A stretch of DNA of 64,000 bases from Bradyrhizobium diazoefficiens USDA 110 (lineage in GTDB: Bacteria; Pseudomonadota; Alphaproteobacteria; Rhizobiales; Xanthobacteraceae): NCBI RefSeq assembly GCF_000011365.1, contig NC_004463.1, positions 3,644,001-3,708,000 of the forward strand, read 5' to 3'. The notes beneath the pieces are model-generated. The model was not told the origin of the DNA. It was given only the letters and a program-made list of their open reading frames with translations, and did no database searches. Below, one piece after another: positions 1 through 9,075 of this stretch; position 1 is the first letter of the stretch; every line of letters starts with the position of its first letter. Both the position numbers and the translations under genes were made by a program.

Positions 1-28
1 TGGAACTCCCTCTGGACAAGAACTGGAT

Positions 29-1123
<1,095 letters not shown>

Positions 1124-1153
1124 GGTGTTGCCTCCCGTTGCTCCAGAGGAGAA

Positions 1154-1169
1154 AGCAAGTCTCGTGCCC
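1154..1169 (-). promoter_or_regulatory. Predicted sigma-54 promoter for the PotA-type operon
   Basis: On the minus strand the site reads GGGCACGAGACTTGCT. It differs from the sigma-54 consensus TGGCACRNNNNTTGCW only at the first base, and the GG and GC pairs have the required spacing. Transcription would begin near 1142, about 20 bases before the ATG at 1123. The match is seen directly; promoter function is inferred. Confidence 0.6.
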
Positions 1170-1211
1170 GAAGCGCTCGCCTTTCGATGCGCGTTTTGGC
1201 ATGGTGGGCCG

Positions 1212-2591
1212 ATGACATCGGTTTGCGACCTCACGGCCACGGAGCTTGCGCGCGCTATCGCGAGAGGCGAGCTGTCCTCGCGTGACGCCGTCGAGGCGCA
1301 CCTCGCACGGATTGCGGACCTCGATACCCGATTGGCGGCGTTCGTCACGGTCGATGCGGAGGGCGCCCGCCGTTTGGCGGAAATCTGCGATGCGGCGCCC
1401 GCGCCGATCGGACCGCTGCATGGCGTGCCGATCGGGATCAAGGACCTCACCGATACCGGCGGGCTGACCACCACCTACGGCTCGGCTTTGTTCCGCGATC
1501 ACGTCCCGGCCGAGGACGAGCTCGTGGTCGCGCGGCTGCGGCGCGCCGGCGCGATCATTCTGGGAAAGACCAACACGCCGGAATTCGGCTTCGGTGCGGT
1601 CTGCACCAACCGGTTGCGCGGGCCGACGCGCAATCCCTTCGATCCCGCGCTGACCTCCGGCGGATCGTCCGGCGGCTCTGCCGTTGCGGTCGCGGCCGGC
1701 ATGGTGCCGCTGGCGCACGGCACCGATTTCGGCGGCTCGGTGCGCACGCCCGCAAGCTTCTGCGACGTCGCCTCGATCCGGCCGACGCCCGGCCGCATCC
1801 CGTCGCCGCGCCGCCCGCTCGGCTGGGATATGCTGGCCAGCCACGGCTTCCTCGCCCGCGGCGTCGACGATCTCGCGCTTGCGCTGTCGGTATGCGCGGG
1901 AAGCGACGCGCACGATCCGCTCTCGGCCCGCGTAGTCAGTGACGATCGAGCGATCGCAGGACGTCCCCGGATCGCCGTCACGCCTGACTTCGGCGTCGCG
2001 CCGGTTGCACGCGAGGTTCGTGCGCGTTTCGCAGCGGCTTGCGAGGCGCTCGCGCGCGTGGCCAATGTTGTGCCGTCCTCGCCCGATTGCGGCGGCGCGA
2101 TCGAGACGTTTCGTACGTTGCGCGCCGCGCACATCGCCAATAGCTATGGCGATCTTTTGAAGACGCGTCGCGCCGAGCTCACGCCCACCGTGATCTGGAA
2201 TATCGAGGCGGGCGCAAAACTCTCCGCCGAGGACTATCTCACCGCCGAGCGCCGCCGTACGGCGATCTACCGCAGCTTTCGCGAGCTGTTCACGCGCGCC
2301 GATTTCCTGGTCGCGCCGGCGGCATCGGTCTTGCCCTGGCCGAACGAGATCAGCGACGTCACCGCGATCGACGGCGCCGCGCTGGAGACGCCGATCGACT
2401 ATCTCGCTGTCACCTTCATCGTGTCGCTGGTCGGGTTTCCGGTCCTGACCTTGCCGGCACCCAGGGATGTGAACGAGCTGCCGTTCGGCATCCAGATCAT
2501 CGCGCCGCCCGGCGGCGAATCCCGCTTGTTTGCCTTCGGCCGTGCCATCGAGAACGAATTGGGGTTTTCGCATCGCCGGCCGCCTCTCTGA
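1212..2591 (+). CDS. Amidase signature family hydrolase
   Basis: A 459-residue amidase that hydrolyses a carboxamide to acid and ammonia; the substrate is unknown. The Ser-cisSer-Lys triad is visible. The lysine sits in GVPIGIKD, the glycine/serine-rich core is GGSSGGSAVAV, and the nucleophile serine is in GTDFGGSVRTP. The start at 1212 (MTSVCDLTA) matches the usual N-terminus of the family, whereas the 45-residue upstream extension looks non-coding. It is divergent from the PotA-type ATPase and ends immediately before the convergent racemase-like gene, with stops abutting. It could release ammonia from amides produced by the neighbouring hydantoin or ureide pathway. Confidence 0.92.
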   Translation: MTSVCDLTATELARAIARGELSSRDAVEAHLARIADLDTRLAAFVTVDAEGARRLAEICDAAPAPIGPLHGVPIGIKDLTDTGGLTTTYGSALFRDHVPAEDELVVARLRRAGAIILGKTNTPEFGFGAVCTNRLRGPTRNPFDPALTSGGSSGGSAVAVAAGMVPLAHGTDFGGSVRTPASFCDVASIRPTPGRIPSPRRPLGWDMLASHGFLARGVDDLALALSVCAGSDAHDPLSARVVSDDRAIAGRPRIAVTPDFGVAPVAREVRARFAAACEALARVANVVPSSPDCGGAIETFRTLRAAHIANSYGDLLKTRRAELTPTVIWNIEAGAKLSAEDYLTAERRRTAIYRSFRELFTRADFLVAPAASVLPWPNEISDVTAIDGAALETPIDYLAVTFIVSLVGFPVLTLPAPRDVNELPFGIQIIAPPGGESRLFAFGRAIENELGFSHRRPPL

Positions 2592-3341
2592 TCAGCTGTC
2601 GCGATGCTCGAGCCGGGCGGCGAGCGCCTCGGCAAGACCGATGGTCGGCTTGGCGGCGGGCCGGCGGAACGTGCCCGCCGTTGCCTTGCGCAGGCGCAGC
2701 GCATGAAGCGCTTCGGCCTGCTTCACTGAGGCGACGACTTGATCGACGACGGGGACGGGAATCCGGTCGGCCACGCGTTCGGCGAGGCCCGAGAGCGGCG
2801 CGCCCGCAAAAATCAGCACGTCGGCGTCATCCTCGACGATGGCGCGCTGGGCGAGATCGACCAGCACATCCTCCTTCTCGGTGCCGACCTCGGAGATCGC
2901 CTGGAACGGCGTGTCGAGCATGCGGATGCCGGCGCAGCGCTCCCATAGCCCGTGGGCGCGGACGCATTCCTCGTACCAGGGGCCCAACGCCTGCGCGAAG
3001 GTGACGATGGCGAAGCGGCGGCCGGCCATGCAAGCCGTCAGCATCGCGGCTTCCGCCATGCCGACCACGGGAATGTCGAAGGTTTCGCGCGCCGCGAACA
3101 GGCCGGGATCGCCGAAGGCGGCGATGATCGCGGCATCGACGTTCCGGTGCTGCTCGGCCAGCATCTCCAGCGCAATGGCGCCGCCGATCTGCGCCTCGGT
3201 CCGCGTCGCGATATAGGGCACGCCGCGGGTCGCGGTGCAGGGGATCAGCTCGGTGCCTGATGAGGCCGCGCGCTGCCCGACCCCCATCATCAGGTGCGTG
3301 ACTTCGGTGCTGGTGTTCGGATTGAGCAGCAGCAGCTTCAT
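2592..3341 (-). CDS. Asp/Glu/hydantoin racemase-fold protein lacking both cysteines
   Basis: A 249-residue member of the Asp/Glu/hydantoin racemase superfamily, recognised by the N-terminal LLLLNPNTS motif and the FGDPGL motif. Active racemases carry one cysteine just before FGDPG and another in a GCAGM-type motif. Here these positions are Ala75 (AAFGDPG) and about Gly180 (IFAGAPLSG). The second racemase in this window keeps both (Cys78, Cys182). Cysteine-dependent racemisation is therefore unlikely, and another reaction or a binding role is possible. The ATG at 3341 begins two bases after the GntR stop, so the two genes are co-transcribed. A GTG at 3347 is an alternative start. Confidence 0.82.
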   Translation of the reverse strand: MKLLLLNPNTSTEVTHLMMGVGQRAASSGTELIPCTATRGVPYIATRTEAQIGGAIALEMLAEQHRNVDAAIIAAFGDPGLFAARETFDIPVVGMAEAAMLTACMAGRRFAIVTFAQALGPWYEECVRAHGLWERCAGIRMLDTPFQAISEVGTEKEDVLVDLAQRAIVEDDADVLIFAGAPLSGLAERVADRIPVPVVDQVVASVKQAEALHALRLRKATAGTFRRPAAKPTIGLAEALAARLEHRDS

Positions 3342-3343
3342 GG

Positions 3344-4078
3344 TCACGCCGCCGTCTGCTTGGCTTGAGAGGCGGCGATCACTTCGAGCAGGGCAGTGCC
3401 GGTGCGCCGGACATGGGCGCCGAGCAGGCGGCCGGCCGCTTCGCTGTCGCGCGCCTCGAGCGCTGCCAGGATATCGGCGTGCTCGTCGACCGAATTGCTC
3501 CAGCGGCTGTTAGCGCCGAGCGCGAGGTAACGCGCGCGTTCGGCGCGGGAGATCAGCGTCTCGTGCGCCTCGCGCAGCGGCGTGTTGCGCGCCATGCGGA
3601 CGATGGTGTTGTGGATCTCGCCGTTGATGGCGAAGTAATCGTCGAGCTTGCCGTTGCGGTGATGACCCTCCATGCGGGTCTGAAGCGTGCGCAGGCGGGC
3701 GAGATCGCGCTCGGTGGCGCGCTCCGCGGCAAGCTCGGCGGCCAGCCGTTCGATTCCGGACAGCGCCTCGAACAGCTCCGAGATGCCGTCGACCGCGATG
3801 TCGGCGATGCGCGGGCTTCGATTGGGGCGTAGCTCGATCAACCCTTCGGCCGCCAGCACCTTCATCGCCTCGCGCAACGGCGTGCGCGACACGCCCAGCT
3901 CCTTCGACAGCCTGGTCTCCTGGGTCTGCGATCCCGGCGGCAGCTCGCCGCGGATGATCATCGTCCGCATCCGCGCGGCGGCGCGCTCATGCAGGCCCAT
4001 CCGCTTGAGTTTGGGCGACTTTCGTCCCTTCGGCGCTTCCGATTTCTGCTGCACGCGTGCCTCACTGCTTCCGCTCAT
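3344..4078 (-). CDS. GntR family transcriptional regulator with FCD domain
   Basis: A 244-residue regulator. The winged helix (residues about 28-95) contains the classic ELGVSRTPLREAMKVLAAEGLIEL segment in its recognition region, followed by an all-helical FCD ligand domain with the family histidines (HNTIVRMARN, EHADILAAL). It is divergent from the TauT-type ABC/hydantoinase operon and heads the racemase-like gene, so it most likely controls both. The start at 4078 (MSGSSEA) is preferred. An in-frame ATG at 4123 would add 15 residues, and neither start has a strong ribosome site. A much longer upstream open frame on this strand is an overlap artefact. Confidence 0.88.
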   Translation of the reverse strand: MSGSSEARVQQKSEAPKGRKSPKLKRMGLHERAAARMRTMIIRGELPPGSQTQETRLSKELGVSRTPLREAMKVLAAEGLIELRPNRSPRIADIAVDGISELFEALSGIERLAAELAAERATERDLARLRTLQTRMEGHHRNGKLDDYFAINGEIHNTIVRMARNTPLREAHETLISRAERARYLALGANSRWSNSVDEHADILAALEARDSEAAGRLLGAHVRRTGTALLEVIAASQAKQTAA

Positions 4079-4252
4079 CTTAGCCGTTTCCAGCCCTTTG
4101 ACTTGCCCAAAATACCGACGCATCTCGCTGAAAACAATGGCACAACGCGCAAATTGTATGCAGCATGCAGAATCCCCGTTGCGCTGCCGCAAAGGCCGAC
4201 CGATGATCTCTGGTGACGCGCGAGACCTCGCGCCTTCGAAACGGAGTGAGCG
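4079..4252. promoter_or_regulatory. Divergent promoter region with possible GntR operator
   Basis: This 174-base gap separates the GntR gene from the ABC importer operon and must hold both promoters. At 4153-4173 there is an imperfect inverted repeat. Its left arm ATTGTATGCA and right arm TGCAGAAT share ATT and TGCA in mirror orientation, and it includes a TTGTAT core of the kind bound by FCD-type GntR proteins. I found no convincing sigma-54 site here. Operator assignment is inference. Confidence 0.4.
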
Positions 4253-5257
4253 ATGCGGACGAGTTTGCGATGGGGCCTCGTGGTGATGGCGGCGATGTTC
4301 GGTGGCAGCGATCTCGCCTCCGCGCAGACAGCCAAGATCAAGCTCGGTTACGCCAAATGCGCGCACTGCCTGCCGATGTCGCTGATTGCAGGCATGGCGA
4401 AGGGTGTCGAGGTCGAGGCCACCGGCTTCAACTCGGGCAATGACGTGCTCACCGCGCTGGTGTCGAAGAGCATCGACGTCGCGCAGGTCACTTACCTCCA
4501 CTACATCACCGCGCTCGACAAAGGCTTCGACGTCGTCGCCGTGTCCGGCCAGATCAATGGCGGCTCGGAATGCCTCTCCTCCGCGAAGCTGAACCTGCCG
4601 CCTGAGGATTGGACCACTTTCAAGACGACCGCTCTGAAGGCGAAGAGCGACGGTCAGCCGCTCAAGGTCGCGGCGTCCCGCGGCAATGCGCAGGACATCC
4701 ACATGCGCGGCGCGTTCCTGAAGCAGGGCGTCGATCCCAACAAGGACATCCAGTTCATCAACATTCCCAACCCGTCGGACCATCTCGCGGCGCTCCAGCG
4801 CGGCGAGGTCGACATGATCTGCTCGGTCGAGCCGTTTGCCTCGCAGATCCGGCTCGCCGGCGCCGGCAAGCACTTCGTGCTGCCCTACGACCAGGCCGCG
4901 GGGAATCTCACCAACCTGATCGTCACCCGTTCCGACGTGATCGCGAGCCAGCGCGCCGGCGTCCAGGGCGTCGTCAGCGCCGTGGTCGAGCTCGACAACA
5001 AGCTGATCGCCGACAAGGGGCCGTGGATCGAGGTCATCAACAAGCTCACCGGCCTCGACAAGACGGTCGCGACCGAGGCGCTGAAGAACGCTTCGCCAGA
5101 TCCCGCGATCCATCGTTCGCAGACGCTCGCGATCGCCGCGATGATGCGCGACCTCAAATACATTGCGAAGGACGTCTCCGCGGAAGCGGAGAAGAACATG
5201 GACTATTCGTTCCTGGAGCAGGCCACGGGAAAAGCCAAGAATGACCTCGGTTATTGA
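4253..5257 (+). CDS. ABC transporter substrate-binding protein, NitT/TauT type
   Basis: A 334-residue periplasmic binding protein. A Sec signal peptide spans residues 1-25 (cleavage after LASA), followed by a SsuA/TauA-like bilobal fold with recognisable segments (KIKLGYAKCAHCLPM, DVAQVTYLHYI, FINIPNPSDHLAALQRGEVDMICSVEP broken by short variable stretches). It delivers ligand to the permease and ATPase encoded immediately downstream. GGAGTGAGCG precedes the ATG. Family members bind taurine, nitrate, sulfonates, thiamine precursors or hydantoin-type compounds. The hydantoinase at the end of the operon favours a cyclic ureide or its derivative, but this is inference. Confidence 0.9.
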   Translation: MRTSLRWGLVVMAAMFGGSDLASAQTAKIKLGYAKCAHCLPMSLIAGMAKGVEVEATGFNSGNDVLTALVSKSIDVAQVTYLHYITALDKGFDVVAVSGQINGGSECLSSAKLNLPPEDWTTFKTTALKAKSDGQPLKVAASRGNAQDIHMRGAFLKQGVDPNKDIQFINIPNPSDHLAALQRGEVDMICSVEPFASQIRLAGAGKHFVLPYDQAAGNLTNLIVTRSDVIASQRAGVQGVVSAVVELDNKLIADKGPWIEVINKLTGLDKTVATEALKNASPDPAIHRSQTLAIAAMMRDLKYIAKDVSAEAEKNMDYSFLEQATGKAKNDLGY

Positions 5258-6092
5258 TGCCGCGCCGGTCAAGCCGGCGTTCCGGCTGACACGGGCGTTC
5301 CAGGGGCTCGAACGCGTCGTCGTCCCCGCGCTGCTGATCGCGGGCTGGGAAGCCTTTGCCCGCAGCGGCATGCTGCCGCCGGCGCTGCTACCGGCGCCGA
5401 GCGCGGTGCTGCATGCGCTCGGCGACTGGGTGTTCGGCTTCGACGAGACCACGCAGACCTATTCGGGGCACTGGCTGCGCGATGCGCTCGCCAGCGCTCT
5501 TCGCGTCTTCGGCGGCTTTGCGCTGGCAAGCGCGCTCGGCATTCTCGCTGGCGTCGCGATCGGCTGGTCGCGCCTGTTCGAGAAGACGCTGGAGCCGACG
5601 CTGCAGATGCTGCGGCCGATCCCGCCGGTGTCCTGGATTCCGCTGGCGATCATCTGGTTCGGCATCGCCGACAAGCCCGCGATCTTTCTCGTCTTCCTCG
5701 GCGCCTTCTTTCCCGTGCTGATGAACAGCATTCACGGGGTGAAGACCGTGGACCACAATCTCGTGCGTGCCGGCGCGATGATGGGCGCAAGCCAGCGGCA
5801 GATGTTGACCGATATCGTGCTGCCGGCGGCGCTGCCCTCGATCTTCGCAGGCCTGCGCATCGCGGTCGGCTCGGCCTGGATGCTAACGGTCACCGCCGAG
5901 ATGGTGGCGGTGAAGAGCGGCCTCGGCTACGTCCTGTGGGATTCCTACTACTTCCTGCGCTACGACATCGTGCTTGCCGCGATGATCTCGATCGGGCTGC
6001 TAGGCTATCTCTCCGACCTCGGCCTCAAGGCGATCATGGCGCGCACGCTGCGCTGGCAGCAGACGACCACCGTGCAGGGCAGGGCAGGCTGA
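5241..6092 (+). CDS. ABC transporter permease, NitT/TauT type
   Basis: A 283-residue inner-membrane permease with about six hydrophobic segments. The cytoplasmic coupling loop typical of SsuC/TauC permeases is present (residues about 180-205, GASQRQMLTDIVLPAALPSI). The start at 5241 (MTSVIDAAP) overlaps the end of the binding-protein gene by 17 bases, which is normal for tightly coupled operons. The longer frame upstream is arginine-rich shadow sequence. The protein pairs with the ATPase that starts on its own stop codon. Confidence 0.9.
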   Translation: MTSVIDAAPVKPAFRLTRAFQGLERVVVPALLIAGWEAFARSGMLPPALLPAPSAVLHALGDWVFGFDETTQTYSGHWLRDALASALRVFGGFALASALGILAGVAIGWSRLFEKTLEPTLQMLRPIPPVSWIPLAIIWFGIADKPAIFLVFLGAFFPVLMNSIHGVKTVDHNLVRAGAMMGASQRQMLTDIVLPAALPSIFAGLRIAVGSAWMLTVTAEMVAVKSGLGYVLWDSYYFLRYDIVLAAMISIGLLGYLSDLGLKAIMARTLRWQQTTTVQGRAG

Positions 6093-6868
6093 TGGCGGCA
6101 ATCGAGCTTCGCAACATCGTCAAGGTATTCTCCGACAAGCGGCGCGGCCGCGATCTCCTGACGCTGGACAACATCAATCTCGACATCGAGGCCAATGACT
6201 TCGTCTGCCTGCTCGGCCCGTCCGGCTGCGGCAAGTCAACCTTGCTCAACATCATCGCCGGCTTCGAGCAGGCGACGAGCGGCCGCACGCTGGTCGGCGG
6301 CAAGCAGGTGGAGCGGCCCGGCTCGGACCGCGGCGTGGTGTTCCAGCAGCCGACCCTGATGCCGTGGCTGACGGCGATCGACAACATTGCGTTCCATCTC
6401 AAGCTCAAGGGCGTCGGCAAGGCCGAACGGCACCACCGCGCCATGGAGTTCATCGATCTCGTCGGCCTGCGCGGCTTCGAGCACCATCATCCCTCCGAGA
6501 TGTCCGGCGGCATGAACCAGCGGGTCGGGATCGCCCGCGCGCTGCTGATGAACCCGAGCGTCATCCTGATGGACGAGCCGTTCGCGGCGCTCGACGCCCA
6601 GACCAAGCTCGAAATGCAGGAGGAACTGGTCGCGATCTGGCAGAAGCGCCGCTGCACCATCGTGTTCGTCACCCACAGCGTCGACGAGGCGCTGGTGCTC
6701 GGCAACAAGATCGTGGTGATGACCAAGCGGCCGGGGCGGATCCGCGAGGCCGTCAATTTCGACCTGCCGCGTCCGCGCGACATCACCAGCCCCGAATTCA
6801 ACGACGCCAAGCGCCACATCCTGGCTCTGATCCGGGAGGAGTCGACGCGCCTCGCGCAGGCGTCGTAG
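6092..6868 (+). CDS. ABC transporter ATP-binding protein, NitT/TauT type
   Basis: A 258-residue ATPase of the SsuB/TauB group. Walker A is GPSGCGKST near residue 42, the Q-loop is VVFQQPTLMPW, the signature is MSGGMNQRVGIARAL, and Walker B is ILMDEPFAALD. The TGATG overlap at 6090-6094 joins it to the permease gene and implies translational coupling. It supplies energy for import of the operon's unknown nitrogen compound. Confidence 0.92.
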   Translation: MAAIELRNIVKVFSDKRRGRDLLTLDNINLDIEANDFVCLLGPSGCGKSTLLNIIAGFEQATSGRTLVGGKQVERPGSDRGVVFQQPTLMPWLTAIDNIAFHLKLKGVGKAERHHRAMEFIDLVGLRGFEHHHPSEMSGGMNQRVGIARALLMNPSVILMDEPFAALDAQTKLEMQEELVAIWQKRRCTIVFVTHSVDEALVLGNKIVVMTKRPGRIREAVNFDLPRPRDITSPEFNDAKRHILALIREESTRLAQAS

Positions 6869-6871
6869 AGT

Positions 6872-7609
6872 ATGGTCATGCGCAAGCGTCTCGGCATGAT
6901 CACGCCATCGTCCAACTCGGTGCTCGAGCCCGTCACCAGCGCCATGCTGCATGGCGTGGCCGATGTCACCGCGCATTTCTCACGCTTCCGCGTCACCGAG
7001 ATTGCGCTGGACGCCGCCGCGCTGAGCCAGTTCGACGCCTCGGTGATGCTGCCGGCGGCGGACCTGCTGGCGGATGCGAAAGTCGACGCCATCGCCTGGA
7101 ACGGCACGTCCGCAAGCTGGCTCGGCATCGGCCGCGACAGGAACCTTTGTGAGGCGATCACGGCGCGCACAGGCGTGCCCGCGACGACGTCGACGCTCGC
7201 CTGCATCGATGCCGCCCGGGCGCTCGGTGCCAAACGCGTCGGCCTGGTCTCGCCCTATACGGACGACGTGCAGCGGCGGATCGCAGAGGTGTGGGCCGAG
7301 GAGGGGATCGCCCCGCGTGCCGAGCGGCATCTTGGACTGCGCGACAATTTTTCCTTCGGCGAGGTCGCGCCGGCGACGATTGCGGGTATGATCCGCGCGG
7401 TGGCGGCGGAAGGATCGGATGCGATCGTCATCCTCTGCACCAATCTCGACGGGGCCGCGCTGGCCGCCTCGCTGGAGCGGGAACTGGATATCGCCGTGCT
7501 CGATTCGGTCGCGGTCACGCTGTGGCGGACCCTGAGCCTTGCCGGCGGCGACATTGCGGCTCTTGCGGAATGGGGCCGGATATTCCAGACAATGTCAGCC
7601 ATCAAGTGA
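6872..7609 (+). CDS. Arylmalonate decarboxylase / maleate isomerase-like protein
   Basis: A 245-residue member of the Asp/Glu racemase superfamily that aligns best, from memory, with arylmalonate decarboxylase. The dioxyanion-pocket motif is NGTSASW (Gly78-Thr79-Ser80), a TTSTLACIDAARALG segment follows, and the single catalytic-type cysteine is Cys189 in VILCTNLDG. Racemases and maleate isomerases have a second cysteine where this protein has Gly78. That pattern, one C-terminal Cys only, is the one known for decarboxylases. The gene lies three bases after the ABC ATPase and 11 before the hydantoinase, so it acts on the imported compound or a hydantoinase product. The true reaction is unknown. 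ATG at 6878 is an alternative start. Confidence 0.8.
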   Translation: MVMRKRLGMITPSSNSVLEPVTSAMLHGVADVTAHFSRFRVTEIALDAAALSQFDASVMLPAADLLADAKVDAIAWNGTSASWLGIGRDRNLCEAITARTGVPATTSTLACIDAARALGAKRVGLVSPYTDDVQRRIAEVWAEEGIAPRAERHLGLRDNFSFGEVAPATIAGMIRAVAAEGSDAIVILCTNLDGAALAASLERELDIAVLDSVAVTLWRTLSLAGGDIAALAEWGRIFQTMSAIK

Positions 7610-7620
7610 CGGAGACATCA

Positions 7621-9030
7621 GTGACGCAGCTCGATCTCGCCATTCGCGGCGGCACCATCGTGACGGCCAGCGACGAGTTCCGCGCCGATATCGGCATCCG
7701 TGACGGCCGCATCGTCAGCATCGCCGATCATCTCGAGGGCGCGGCGCGCGAGATCGACGCGACGGGCCTGCTGGCACTGCCGGGCGGCATCGACAGCCAC
7801 GTCCACATCTCGCAAGCCTCCGGCCCTGACGTGGTGATGGCTGACGACTTCGCCTCGGCGACGCGCGCGGCGGCCGCCGGCGGCAACACCATGGTGCTGC
7901 CCTTTGCGCTTCAGGAGAAGGGCACCTCGCTGCGGACCTGCGTCGAGAACTACCGCAAGCTCGCCGAAGGCGAGTGCTACATCGACACCGCCTTCCATCT
8001 CATTATCTCCGATCCGACCGCGGTCGTGCTCGGGCAGGAACTGCCGGCCCTCGTCAAGGACGGCTACACCTCGTTCAAGGTGTTCATGACCTATGACGAC
8101 CTCGTGCTCAGCGACAAGCAGTTGCTCGAGGTCTTCGACGTCGCGCGCCGCGAGGAGGCGCTGGTCATGGTCCATTGCGAGGGCTACGACGCCATCCGCT
8201 TCCTGACCACCAAGCTGGAGCGCGAGGGCCATATCGCGCCCTATTATCACGGGGTCTCGCGGCCGCAGGCGGTCGAGCGCGAGGCGACCCATCGCGCCAT
8301 CAGCCATGCCGAAATCGTCGGCGTCCCCATCATGATCGTCCATGTCTCCGGCCGTGAGGCGATGGAGCAGGTGCGTTGGGCTCAGCAGCGCGGATTGCCT
8401 GTTCATGCGGAGACCTGTCCGCAATACATCACGCTGACGGCCGACGACATGAAGGGCCTGAACATGGACATTACGGGCGCGAAATACGTCTGTTCGCCGC
8501 CGCCGCGCGATGCCGAAAGCCAGCAGGCGATCTGGGAGGGCATTACATCAGGCGTGTTCCAGACCTTCTCGTCCGACCACTGCCCGTTCCGCTACGACGA
8601 CCCGAAGGGCAAGCTGACACCGAATTCGCGCACCTCGTTCCGCTGGGTGCCGAACGGCATCCCCGGTGTCGAGACGCGGCTGCCGATCCTGTTCTCCGAG
8701 GGCGTGTCGAAGGGAAGGATCAGCCTACAAAAATTCGTCGAGCTGACCGCGACCAACCATGCGCGCATCTACGGCCTCTATCCGCGCAAGGGCTCGATCG
8801 GTGTCGGCTTCGATGCCGATATCGTGCTGTGGGACCCCAAATTGAAGAAGCCGATCCAGCAGGCCGATCTGCATCACGGCGCGGACTACACGCCGTGGGA
8901 GGGCTTTGACGTCACAGGCTGGCCCGTCACCACGGTTGCCCGCGGCCGCGTGGTGTACGAGCACGGCAGGATCGTCGGCGACAAGGGCGCGGGCGAGGTG
9001 CTGAGCCGCGGCAAGTCCAGCCTGGTGTGA
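7621..9030 (+). CDS. hydA: D-hydantoinase / dihydropyrimidinase
   Basis: A 469-residue binuclear-metal amidohydrolase that opens cyclic ureides such as hydantoins or dihydropyrimidines to N-carbamoyl amino acids. Visible ligands are His60 and His62 (DSHVH), the carboxylated lysine near 153 (SFKVFMTYDD), histidines in VHCEG and VHVSG, and the aspartate in SSDHCPF. The GTG at 7621 is chosen because GGAGA lies 6-7 bases upstream. A GTG at 7606 overlapping the previous stop is possible. It is the last gene of the GntR-divergent ABC operon. A second, clearly different copy lies at 46165-47634. Confidence 0.93.
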   Translation: MTQLDLAIRGGTIVTASDEFRADIGIRDGRIVSIADHLEGAAREIDATGLLALPGGIDSHVHISQASGPDVVMADDFASATRAAAAGGNTMVLPFALQEKGTSLRTCVENYRKLAEGECYIDTAFHLIISDPTAVVLGQELPALVKDGYTSFKVFMTYDDLVLSDKQLLEVFDVARREEALVMVHCEGYDAIRFLTTKLEREGHIAPYYHGVSRPQAVEREATHRAISHAEIVGVPIMIVHVSGREAMEQVRWAQQRGLPVHAETCPQYITLTADDMKGLNMDITGAKYVCSPPPRDAESQQAIWEGITSGVFQTFSSDHCPFRYDDPKGKLTPNSRTSFRWVPNGIPGVETRLPILFSEGVSKGRISLQKFVELTATNHARIYGLYPRKGSIGVGFDADIVLWDPKLKKPIQQADLHHGADYTPWEGFDVTGWPVTTVARGRVVYEHGRIVGDKGAGEVLSRGKSSLV

Positions 9031-9051
9031 TCCTCACACGATGTGAGGATC
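9029..9051. terminator. Perfect hairpin between convergent genes
   Basis: GATCCTCACA and TGTGAGGATC form perfect 10-base arms around CGA. The hairpin starts within the hydantoinase stop codon and lies just before the end of the convergent binding-protein gene at 9076. There is no T-tract on either side, so it may be a stem-loop that stabilises both 3' ends rather than a strict intrinsic terminator. Confidence 0.6.
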
Positions 9052-9075
9052 ACATCGGGTCGGCGATCTCCGCCG

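Noticed and set aside
3344..5452. A 702-codon minus-strand frame that extends the GntR protein far upstream
   Set aside because: The upstream 450 residues run through the antisense of the binding-protein and permease genes and have no regulator homology; the winged helix starts just after 4078.
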